62,000 nucleotides of DNA from Phoronis australis (Eukaryota > Phoronida > Phoronidae): positions 53,843 to 115,842 of the forward strand of contig NMRA01000329.1 of NCBI GenBank assembly GCA_002633005.1, in the 5' to 3' direction. Within the stretch, counting starts at the first letter, position 1. Each line of letters starts with the position of its first letter. The notes under the pieces were generated by a model. That model was given only the letters and a program-made list of their open reading frames with translations, did not search any database and was not told the DNA's origin. A program made the translations under genes and the position numbers. Positions 26,301 to 38,300 of the stretch are shown here, in pieces.

Positions 26301-29300
26301 ACTGAAACTAAACTAAACTAAACTAAACTTTAGGGCGTTTTTGTCAGATCTAGGGTTTCACTTTCGTACGACGAGTCGTCAGAATTACATCGATTACTCT
26401 TTCATTACGCTGATGTGTTTGCAGCCGATGATGTGGATTTGGGCTATTTTACGCACCTAGAACACGTGATCGTCGCAAGAGATGCTCTACCAAAAAAAAA
26501 AAATTACTATGCAGTGTACTCCGAGTTGTTTCGTTTTGGTGGAGGAGGATCATCTTGACCAAATGCTTAAGGCGGGTGTGATTACACAGTCAAGTAGTGA
26601 GTCGGCTGCGACTCCGGTTTTAATCAGAAGGAAAACTGACGGTTCAGTCCGATGCTGGATTGACTACAGGAAGAAGTTATGTTCTGTCTGTATTTAAGCA
26701 CGTGTTTTGTACACACGTACATCTTTGATTCGGCGACTATGAAAGGGAAATGTAAAACATTATCTCATCCGTGGAAGGGACTGGGTATTGTTATCGAAGT
26801 TTTGACTCCAGCGTTTTATCGGGTAATAGTTAAGAATTTGGTTTCAGTACTCCATCATGACTGGATAAAATTATGCACGGCGCAGCATACAGAGTTACCC
26901 GACTGGCTAAAGAGGGCCATTTCTGCTGGGAATGGCATTAACACCAATACCGGGAACGGGGACCCGGAGCTTTTTTGCAACTGTCGTAAACTTGATCACG
27001 GGTTCTCGTGACGATTGGATTCGTGGGGATTGTGTTAATATTACAGCTAATAACTGCAGTGATATTGACATTTATCAGTGTCCTCGGTGCAAGCCATGAG
27101 CTTCTGGGATTTACTTACAGAGCGCGTCATTTCCAGGCAAGCTACTCGTGAGCGGGGGAGGTACATGACTTTGTATATATTTATATGTGTATATACCTCT
27201 TTGTCTTGCATTTAAGGGCAATATCGTCGCGTACGTGTAACTGTTAGGACTTCCAGTATGATCTTGTTGTTTGTTTTGTTTTTCCTTGTTTAGTGGTGCG
27301 TTATCTTGTGTTAGAATCCTACTTGGGGTAGTTGGGCGTTCTTTTTTGTTTTTATATTTTTCTTTGAGTGCACTGTTTTTTGGTCAGTAGGTTTTATTTC
27401 TGTTTTTTCAGGCCACTGTGTTTAGGATAATTTTCTTTTGGGTTTCATGTGTTAGTTGTGGAGTGATGTCACATCAGGTGTTATGAACCTTTTCGTTTTT
27501 ACTGTACGTGTTTTATTGTGTTTTTTAATGGGAGTTTCTTTCGTCTGTGATTACATTTGGTACGGCTGTTTGTCTTCTAACATTTATTTGGTAGGGGAGT
27601 GATTGGAAATTATTTTTTTTTGTTTTTTGATGTCTTCGGGGGAATGCTACGGAACCTTCCTTTTTAGGAAGGGGAGGAGTGTTGTGAACGTGTTATTCTC
27701 TCGTTTTGTGACTTCATGCGGTGCTGTCTGTGTTTGCCCCTGTGTTTGTTGTTTTCATGGTGTGTCATAACTGAAAATTCCGGACGCTTTCTTTGAAGAC
27801 GTGATGTCTACTCAATTTAGCTCCGAAGTTGAGAATATGGAGGTGGACCAACTTCGGTTTCATGCTGCATTTAAAAATAGAGATGAGTGTTCTGGATCAG
27901 TGGTCGGATAGTCTTAATAGCCCGTTTTTCAAGGCCTTTCCGGAAGCCAAACCCACTAATAAGTCCCAGTCAATATTGAAGTTTTGTCTCAGGATGCATG
28001 AAGACGTTTCTTTCGTATCGTACTGGCTTGAGTCCAGTAGTGCGTTACTTAAGTGGAGTCTACCGGCTATAATTCCGGTCAGCCCATCTCCTGTTTGCAG
28101 GCCGCGTTTACTAAATTTTCATAACTGGGCGAATTGTATGGACAATGTAGTTACAACCGAGTAAGGCGCCATCGGATATTCATTCTGTTGCCCCTTTGCA
28201 TAATAATTGCCTCACCTTCATACAAATTACTGAATACTCGACTGCTGTCTCGGTGGTCGTGTTTCCAAATCTCGTATTATGTTGGCAGAAGTTCTTGAAA
28301 TGGTTGTTCTTTTGTGACAACGGCTTGGTCATGTGATCAGGAACAGCCTTGAGGTCGACTAATAATTCCAGAAAGAAGAACGCTGGTAGAAAGCAAGTAC
28401 ATGTGTCTCAGTGCTTTGCTATTGAAGGGTAACTGCATACAATTAACTTGACCAACTGCGTCTGTAGTATCAACGAAATAGATTTAGGGACTTGTATGAA
28501 TGTATTTCCGTTACTTTGTTTATTTTACATTCCATGTTTCTGTAAATGACTTTTTCTCTGTTCAGTCCCTGGTCCTCCATCGGGACTTACAGCTACCAAA
28601 GCCAGACACAGTCTAGCCTTGTCGTGGAACCAACCGAGGATGCAAAACGGACAAATAACACAATACAAGGTAACCATTGTTGTATCCGATTCTTGTTGGA
28701 GTGTTTTTGCATGCCTGCTAATATGTTTTCTTTCGGATTTTGTCGTTTTCGACTTTTCTTATATCTCAATAACGGAATTCTTTGACTGAAATCTGAACCT
28801 GTAAACATTTAAGGGTTAACTTGTGGACATGAGTGCGGTCCGCATTACAGTTTCTGAAAAAGTGATTAAATGAAAAAAATCGCTTGTTCCAAGAATATCA
28901 TTTACAGGAAATCTACTCGGTGTTTCCTGCAAAATTAAAATTAAAGTCTGTTTCTAAGGTATGAATTGTGACAACTTATATCGATGGAAACACAAAGATG
29001 AAGTATTTTCTTGTCAAAATTTTCAGATTTCATGGATGCTTTTGAACACCTACAGAGAATCATCGAAGAAACTAATTGGAGTCGCAAAATCTCGCGTAAA
29101 TCATAGCATATCCTCGCTGGATTTTAACATGAAACATTTGATACCAGGAAGTCTGTACCAAGTGAACGTTTCTGCTAGCACTTCAGTTGGTTATGGACCT
29201 CCGGTGTCACGTGACTTCTGGACCAATTTACCAGGTAATGTTCATGGCTGAAAAACGGAATAAAACATCGTGATGAAGAACATTCTGCAGCATTGTACTA

Positions 29301-32300
29301 ATTTAAAATCAACTCTTAAAACCAAATTAAATACTGCCTGATAAGCGCCACCTGTCGACTAGTTCAACCTATGCTCGATGTTCCTTATTAAAGTTGCTAT
29401 GTCTCGTTTAACTGTGAATATGCAAATGACGTACTATTTTACAAACAACCCCTTCTGGTGTGCCGGAAACCATTTGTGTACCCGATACCATTAAAATCTC
29501 TCTAAAGTCTCCTTTTGCGAGACTATTTTTATGAAAGTGAGTATGATAATGTGAAACACAGCACAGTTTTTATTATTTGTTCATCTCACTATCAATTAAC
29601 GATAGTGCAATATTTTGAAATTTTAGGGCTTTTATATGTTCACACTTGTTTTTAAGTATATTACTTGAGGTGTTTTCTTTAATACCGCAATTTATTTACA
29701 AATTGTTTCTTTTTTCTAATTATACATGTTCACCTAGTTCTCTAGGAAGTCACGAGGTGGCGCTTGCTACAATTTTAAATATTCACAGCATCTTTAAATA
29801 CCAAGTACAATTCTTCCAATACATATTTTGCTAAAATCCAGAGCTTGAAGATGCGTCTGGCATTAACCTGGACACTCAAAAGATGACGGAGACTACTGTT
29901 ACGATGTCACTTCGACCAGCTCCCATTCCTCAACAGTTTGTCAGGTACTTCTGCCGTTGGCTGTATTCTGATTCAGTTAGCTATTTTAGTAATTAGTTAT
30001 TGTCCACATATTTACAATCCCGTTTTTCCTAACATTTTTTCTTGCATCCTTTCAAATTGACCGAGTCCATACATGTAAGTTCCCAGGTGATTTGCTGCTG
30101 GCGTAACACAACATACTTTGCACTGAAATTTCATTTGGAAAACGAAAACTTGAGTTACTTGTGCTGTTTACATATTTATTATGAAATATTTCAACTAAAT
30201 CTGAAAATTGACCAAAGGCTTTTAAAGACCTTATAGCGGTCACAAACCCGCGTTTTTCCATTCAGTAAACATTTAATATATTTCATCTTCCGCTGTAAAA
30301 TTGGCCTCAACTTGGTATATACTCGGATGAAAAGTGACGTAAGGTATGCTAAGAACTGACAGTTCGTTGACCCTTAATTAAAACCGTGCTTGGTCAATAA
30401 AAACCACGTCAGTTTGCACAAGTGTGTCTCAAACAGCAACGAAGTGTCAGCCAGCTCTTTTGAATTCCAGCCCTGAAATCACCACTAATTTGACTAAGAA
30501 ACAATTCCATAACGGCATTTTGTCTCATTCAAAATTTGCTTTGAATGGAAGCCGGATTTGTCACCTTAACTGGTTGATTGTGTCCAAATCTGTAGATTTC
30601 TGGCGGGAATTTCACACAGGCAAAGACAACTGATCATCGGGTTATTTGTAAGAGAATTAACTTATCCCTGATGATAACTAATACATTTTAGTTGTCAGAT
30701 TCAAGTGCCAGTTAAGTAAGTGTTTCAGCTGTCTCTGTATCAAGCATGGAGTCACTAAACAGTTTTAATTTCTACTTGAGTAATTACACATTTGTCATTC
30801 TAGTCATTACACAATCATCGTGGAAAAGAAATCGGACTCAAGGACAAAAAGAAGTGATGCAGTAGTCGACGATTCTAAAATTCTTGACTTCAAAAATGCA
30901 AAGAAGCTCGGGCAGTTATTCTATATTACTGCTCGTCTCAATACTAGTGACGTGGAATGGATTAGGGATTTTGTAATTGGCGACAACAAAACATATGGTG
31001 GATATTTTAATGGACCACTTGAGGAAGGTGGCTTATACAAGTTCCAGTACGGCTATTCAGCTTCGAACGACGGGGTAACGTTTACTTCCATTATCATGCC
31101 TGTATGAAGTCTATAGGCTTCCATGCAGCCATTGCATTACGTGATACTCGCGATCTTGTGAAACATTTTCTTAATGTGCACAACGAGGTAGTTGAAAACA
31201 GGTTATTGTACGTAACACTCCTAAATCTACCAAAAACAGTATGTGTAGGTGGACGTATATGTTAAATTCTGTTTGACACAATTATCATTTTATTGTTGAT
31301 TTTTCTCATTTTATTACCTCAGGAAAACAAAACACATTACCAGTACGCAATTGTGGACGGAAAGGCGACAGAAGCATTCATCGAAGGTAATTTACCTTTA
31401 CGTCAACGCCGTGGTGCACATTATTTCCCGGTGCTGATGCCATTTTTGATAAAACTTCACCCCATGAAGGAATTGCATAGCAAAAATCGCTTCTTGTGAA
31501 AGTTCATTTCCAGAATATTTCATATTGTCTGACTTTCTCATGCGATGCCTGAACTCGCAGTGCATCACAAAACAACTTTAAAGTTAGGTCACTTACTATT
31601 ATGAAGCTCGTGTCGAAAATGTTTCCTTTAACATGTTGAAGATTAGTCCAATGGTTTGAATGAAATGACAGTTAGTTAATGAGATCATGCTCTACAAGAT
31701 GGTCTGGGTGAGTCATTTTATGCCTAGCTCAATGGTTAACTAACAGTCATTTCTTTGCAAACTCAGAAATTGCATTTCGTATGAGTAAGAATTATATTAA
31801 AATCGATTTTATAGCGGTATATAGTCTAAATCAAAAACTCTCTTCTCTGACGAAACTCGGAGTAATTTTATTAAAACACAATTATAATACTGTGTAACCT
31901 TCGCTAACCCTTAAAAGGTTTGGAACAGATTGCTTGCGTAGGTTGCTAATCAAAAGGCGTTAGTAACTCTTTGGACGAGTTGATCGCGGACTGCGGGAAA
32001 TGACCGCCGAAATTGAACCACAATATCTACTTTATGACCGTGTGAGGAAGTGTTTTATCTGTTTAATGCTGTTAACTCTCAGTACCAGTAACTCAGCTCT
32101 AACCCTGTGCCCACGGACTAAAAGAAAAAATTAATCGTCACGTAAGCCATGACTTACTTTAGGCGATCAGCAAAAACAAATTTTCTCGTCTCTGGTGCCT
32201 TTTGTTATTTGATAAAGTGAGTAACTGAAAATACCGCAACACCGTTTCGATGTCCAACCATGTGCTGTTTTGGCATAAAAAACCGCTTTGGGCGAAACTG

Positions 32301-35300
32301 CCAAGTCTTGACCATTCTTCGAAAGTGTTAGCGGTTACGTGATCACCACGTCTCCGTGATGGCCTGTTTTCATCATATAGCATTTTGACCGTGTTTGTGC
32401 AATCGCGACGAAACTTATATTTCTTTTACAGTAAGAAACTTTCGACGAGAAAAGGAAGTAAAAGGACGAGCCGAGGCTGAACAATTTGTGTACATTGGAG
32501 GGTCTTCTGGAGGGGTCGTCGTCATTTTGGCGGCGTTAGCTGGCTTTGTGTTTTACAGGTACAATGTAGAGTGGTATTAGTTACCGGGCAAAACATTCAT
32601 TGTGTGAACCGCTTGAGCGCTTTTGAAATGCACTTTGCGCGACTAAGTAACGTACAGTGTAGCGATATCTTGCGTGGGATGTTGTTATCGAGTCTTCGCA
32701 TGTAACCAAATTGTGCAAAAGTCTTACCTCAATGAACGTATCCATGTTTTGACAGTAAATAGTCCAGATAATTTGATTTTTGACTTTATACCAATCTGCC
32801 ATTAATTGGTCACATTCATTTTGTTAAAATTATGCTAAAATGTGCATTTACAACAAAACTACGTTACTTGTTCAATAAAATGGTCACATTTCTATCTGAT
32901 GTCATTGTTTAAAAAGAAATCTCAAAACACCGTTATCGTTTGGTCTTATAATTATAGTTTTGAAAAACAGTATATGAATCAAAGTATCTGGTAGTTTTAT
33001 TTGTATCAGATCAGTCAATTCTGAAATAAGATGTTCGAACTTTTCCAAACCTGCAAACTTTTCTGGGACGCCACATAACCTTCCAGTATCCGGTTGCATG
33101 AAATAGTACCAAAAATTCCCTAAATCTTCAAAGTATTTGTGGACTTGTGAAAGCAATGATTGTACTTTCATATGTTGTTTGAAATTAATCATTAAGGCAA
33201 TTTTGGCTTTGATGCAAATCGAGAGTGAACACTACGTTGAATTATCGGTATCATTGAAAATAAGAAGGGATCTTTTTATGCAAAGTCTCTAATTTAAGAA
33301 CTAAGTCCCTATTTATCTTGACTGAAATAAGCTCAGTTTCTGGTTGTACTCTCATTAGTCACAGGGGACATGATAATTAATTATTTATAATGATAGGAAA
33401 ATGGCTACATGTGTGAGAAAAGAACGAAAAAATGCACACAATATTTGGGGAACCGTTAGTCGAGTCAATAATTGGAACTGTTCCATGCAACCAAGCACAG
33501 GTCTCTAATGAAAGACTGTGCGTGCAGTTTACAAAACTACAATTTGTGTTTCATAATTAGAAGACAACGAAGAAAAAAGCAATCAACTCCTGAAGAAATA
33601 GCTTTAGGTAAGTTCTGGCGGACGTTTAGTGACAACAAAGAGCGCCATCTCTGCATTTGCTTTGAATGTGAAATGGATACAAATCATATGCACGTGTATT
33701 TAGATGTGGGATATAAAATTTACATATCAGTTGATGCAACGATGTAATGCCAATGTTAAGTCAAGTAATGCGACCACAAGACGTTGGTGTCACAATACTA
33801 GTGAGTGCTAACGTCGGTCTACTGTGATAGATGACCCAGTAGATGGTAATGAATGTTCTTCTTTTTGACATCTGCATAGATGACACCTGCATGAGGGGCC
33901 CACGTAATTTACGTAATTGCTGGGTACTCGGTGTTTAATAATGCTAGTGTTTTGCTTTTAAGTGAGATCTCCTAAGATCAAGCGAGTAGAACGTAGTATA
34001 CTCGCGCATTTCTTTTGGAAGATCACTTGGTTCATTTGCGATACCTTGTGAATTTACAGTTCTCTATTATTGTGAAAAAATGAAGAAAATCAAAGCGCTT
34101 CAATGACATCTTCCGCTTTGGAGATGGGTATACAAAATATTACTGATATACAAAATGTCAGCAGCGACAGCAATGTCAGCACTTGAACAGCGACAGCAGC
34201 AGCAGCAACAACAACAAAGGCATCTTAAAACAAATTTAGTTACTGCTGAAATCCGAATTGAAAATAAGACAAATGCTTTTGGGCTAACAACGTGTTTTTC
34301 GCGTCATTAAAACACCATTTTGTCGCTGTTGACCTATCAAATTCTTAACTGGAGCTCTTTTTGATTTTAAAACCAATGCCACGCTCTCTCAGCTTTGACT
34401 CGTTTCTGTGTGAGTCAGCAACTCAAATTTCAGGCAAGTCATTCATGCGTCATGATATGAATTTGCAATTTTATGGTTCGCCAACCCGAATATATATCTT
34501 ATCACTGATAGTTTCGATATTTTTGTTTGTAATTAAGTAGAATTGAGCTAATTACTCAAAAGATAATTAGGAAAACGATTTTGTGATTTAAGTGGTTTAA
34601 ATCATGTTTCGTTTTTTTGGCTATTGAACACCGAGGAAATAGAGTTCCAATTTCTAAAATAACCAATTTTATATCAAAAACACTATAAAAGAACCCCACC
34701 AGTCAACCAGGTGTCTGGTTAGAACACCTGCTATTACTATCTGACCACAGCCTCGTCTCCAAGCCTCAAGATGGCGCTGATCGTTTTAGCCATTTGAGGC
34801 TTCGTCATTGGTAATAGACCATATTCACGCCGACAGGAGGCGCGTTCCAAAACGAGGCTCGCTACGATAGCTCTGTTGGCTTATCGGCATGGGAGTCTGT
34901 GTTTCAGTCCGTGTTGTTCCCCAAACGGCTAGAAAAAAATACGTACACGCTTCACAATCTCTAAAGACGTTTAGATTCGGAAGCGTTGGGTCGTTGCCAT
35001 ACGCCGACGAAGCAAAATATGTCCGTGTAAAATAAATGTTTTCGAAAANNNNNNNNNNNNNNNNNNNNNNNNNNNNNNNNNNNNNNNNNNNNNNNNNNNN
35101 NNNNNNNNNNNNNNNNNNNNNNNNNNNNNNNNNNNNNNNNNNNNNNNNNNNNNNNNNNNNNNNNNNNNNNNNNNNNNNNNNNNNNNNNNNNNNNNNNNNN
35201 NNNNNNNNNNNNNNNNNNNNNNNNNNNNNNNNNNNNNNNNNNNNNNNNNNNNNNNNNNNNNNNNNNNNNNNNNNNNNNNNNNNNNNNNNNNNNNNNNNNN

Positions 35301-38300
35301 NNNNNNNNNNNNNNNNNNNNNNNNNNNNNNNNNNNNNNNNNNNNNNNNNNNNNNNNNNNNNNNNNNNNNNNNNNNNNNNNNNNNNNNNNNNNNNNNNNNN
35401 NNNNNNNNNNNNNNNNNNNNNNNNNNNNNNNNNNNNNNNNNNNNNNNNNNNNNNNNNNNNNNNNNNNNNNNNNNNNNNNNNNNNNNNNNNNNNNNNNNNN
35501 NNNNNNNNNNNNNNNNNNATCAATTATTCTTTCAGCTCAATGACAAATCAACTGTTAGTCCCAGGGAGTGCATAGGATCAGGCTATGCTTGATTTTAATA
35601 TTCTTGATCAACAAATTAAACCAGATGTGACTAATTGCACATGACAGCCACCACTGTCGAATATGTCTTCAACTCGTCAACAATACGAGCAGATGACCTG
35701 GTCCACGTAGAAAGTATTTTGATCAACAATTTACAAGAAAAAAGTAACCCTGCATCCAGCATAATACCTAATCCGTAACACTACGATCGCCGCAATTTGG
35801 TCATATTTACTTTTCATGTTTCGAACCTAGTTTTCCGAAAAAAATTAAACCCTTTCGTCAGACAACTCTTTGACGCCTTAACATGTTCTCTAATGTAATT
35901 TTCTACGTCTGTGTGGTTTAATTGTTGACACATTAATAAAATTCAATATCCAGGTTGGACTCGAAAGACCGGCTATTTAACTCACGCAATGTCTACTTTC
36001 GCTTTGTTTATCGCAGTGAGCCTCGCTTTCGATTTTAATGTCAGCCGCGTGAATAGAGTCTATACCTTAGGCGCAATGATTGGCCGCTGCCTTGACGTCA
36101 TTAAAACAAAGGCAGAAGTTGATCATTTTGACAGGCGTTGTTGGTGCCTGCCATTCATGAAGCAAAAGGCATTGTCTGGTTATTGCTTGAAATTCACTCC
36201 TTGCACGAATTTGCCATTATACTTGAAAAGGAGGCGTCATGTCCCAACTGCAATGGTTCTGCATGTCTGTAACCCGCATGCTTTCACGTTTGCATTGTTA
36301 AATATATGCTTTAACGAGGCGCTGTGTCCTAAACAACAATCATTTTTGCTGCGCTATCAAAGTGTGCTAGTAGTGAATAAAGGAAGTTGGCGTACTTATT
36401 TCCAAATCTTTTTTATTCATAGTGCAATCAAATTCATATATTTTCGAATCAAAATACATTATTTTTGCAGTAATTTTAGCCTAAATTGCTGCAGTATACA
36501 GTTAGTTTTCAGAAAATTTCAAAGTTTATACAATCTTTCATTACCCATGATATTCCGGCGATTTCGTTTCGCATGACCAACCCTCAAATGGCTAAAACCG
36601 ATAAGCGCCATCTTGGGTCTTGGGGACGAGGCTGAGGTGATTTCAAGTTAGAGGATTTATTGGTCGATAAAGGTTTACGTTCTTACACTTTTGTATACGA
36701 AACTTGCGTGTTGGTAGACATGGAACATTAGCACTGGGTACAATCATGCGTCATACTCATGTCCTTGGAGCTTTTAGTTAGAGTAGTGCTTCATCTAGTT
36801 CCTTCGTTTTTGGAATTTTGTATTCACTGTTGTGATGTTGAATGCCATAGAGAAAGGTTTAATGATAATCACAATGTAATCTATTGTCAAAACAAGGTAT
36901 AATTTGGTTTTAAGCACTTCAATTATGTGAGGAAATTGATAAAGTGCATAATTATAATTATGTTCTTCGTTGCAGCTATGCCAGAGAGGAGAAACGATAT
37001 TCAAAATAGAAGCGAAGAAGACAACGATCCAGATTTGGAGGCCAACAGTGAAATAGCACGTTGCTCTGTTGCTGTGTCGTACGGACAGCGTCAATCACTG
37101 CTAAGTACCGAGTACTCTAACGTAAACAATCGTGTGCGATTGGACGACCTGCCGAGTTTTGTATCCTTAGGAATGAGAGTCGGAAAAATCATGGACGAAT
37201 ATCAGGTAAATGAGATGATGCCTATTGGAGCAAATGAATCTTTGATTGAGTATCTTACGGCAAATGGATGACTGAGAAGTTATTCATCGAGGCATATACA
37301 GTATGTCCATTAATGATAACAAGCATTTCTTTCTTACATAATCATAATTTGTCTTGTTAAATTACGGACTTTTTATCACAAAACCTGCGACTCGGTCATG
37401 CCCATGTCTAGAGGAAAGTGGACACATTTGTTTCACTGCACAAATGGTTATTGTAGATAAGCATTAGCGCTTGTTTTACCAAGCATACGAATACGATTAG
37501 TGCATCTACGATGTAGTTCATAATGCATCACGCATTGTAACAAAGCTGAAGGAATACATTATGTCAACTGCTAAAGTCGTTACCTATGAGTTTCATCTAT
37601 CATTCAAGCCTACGTAGAAACCGTGACACACTTTTCGTTCAAGTAATTCTGTAACAAAACGGTATTAGTAGGAAGCCGAGTCACGGCATTTTCATGTTGT
37701 TTAATTCAGATGGTGCCGACTGGTTTGCTCTTTGATCACGAGGTGGCCTCTCATTTAGACAATAAACCGAAGAATCGGTACATCAACATTATTACCTGTA
37801 AGTACATGTGTCAATAGACTGGTTCATTTTTAAAAAAATGCTAACGGCTACTTGATTCAGTTCCTGTAAAACCTCTGTAATAACGAGTATATGGACAAAC
37901 CAGGCTGCAGTTATTAACGTTCAATCGATTCGCCAAGAATAAAACTGAAATTCTATATGGTCCTTGTATTTCCATGTCAACAGCTAGTCACTTAGTACTT
38001 GAATATTTGCTTGGATTTGCGCTATTCTGATGATATTACGAATATCCAATATTGTCGAATAAATGTCTTCCTGGTCAGAACTGTATGGCGTAATATTTTT
38101 TCCAGACGACCAAAACCGTGTTGTCCTAAACATGGTGGATAACGACCCCCAATCGACCTACATCAACGCTTCGTACATTGATTCTTACACTCGTCCGTCT
38201 GCGTTTATTGCAGCTCAAGGTACCAGTAAGGAGTACTCGATCGGTTTTATGACCAAAGACGCATTTTAAGGGACATTTGTTGTATTGACGTCTTGGAGTT

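Larger units (their letters stand above)
24601..27985 (+). mobile_element. Decayed, internally deleted Ty3/gypsy LTR retrotransposon
   Basis: Remnants follow gypsy order in the host-gene orientation: a gag-like zinc-knuckle relic (about 25170-25215), an aspartic-protease relic (about 25648-25735), the start of reverse transcriptase (26482-26690), then the C-terminal part of integrase (about 26720-26960), a polypurine tract (27666-27679) and a presumed 3' LTR from TGTTGTGAACG at 27680. Most of reverse transcriptase, all of RNase H and the integrase core are missing. A block of about 50 bp (TCAAGGCCTTTCCGGAA...) occurs at 24601-24653 and again at 27929-27985, inside the presumed LTR; this may be the leftover of the 5' LTR. 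Stops and frame changes throughout mean it is not functional. Confidence 0.8.
24172..28565 (+). other. RPTP intron 9
   Basis: A 4.4-kb intron, most of it occupied by the decayed Ty3/gypsy element at about 24601-27985. The last 400 bp before exon 10 show nothing notable. Confidence 0.75.
33608..36975 (+). other. RPTP intron 16
   Basis: A 3.4-kb intron (phase 1) holding a short CAG/CAA-rich tract (34159-34218) and the element with terminal inverted repeats at 34748-36634, which contains the sequencing gap. No exon was found in its visible part. Confidence 0.7.

Noticed and set aside
34825-35575. Long open frames on both strands across the N gap
   Set aside because: Open only because N codons cannot be stops; no real protein evidence.
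35989-36576. 195-codon open reading frame
   Set aside because: Lies inside an inverted-repeat element, has no recognisable domain, and shows residue use typical of translated AT-rich noncoding DNA.
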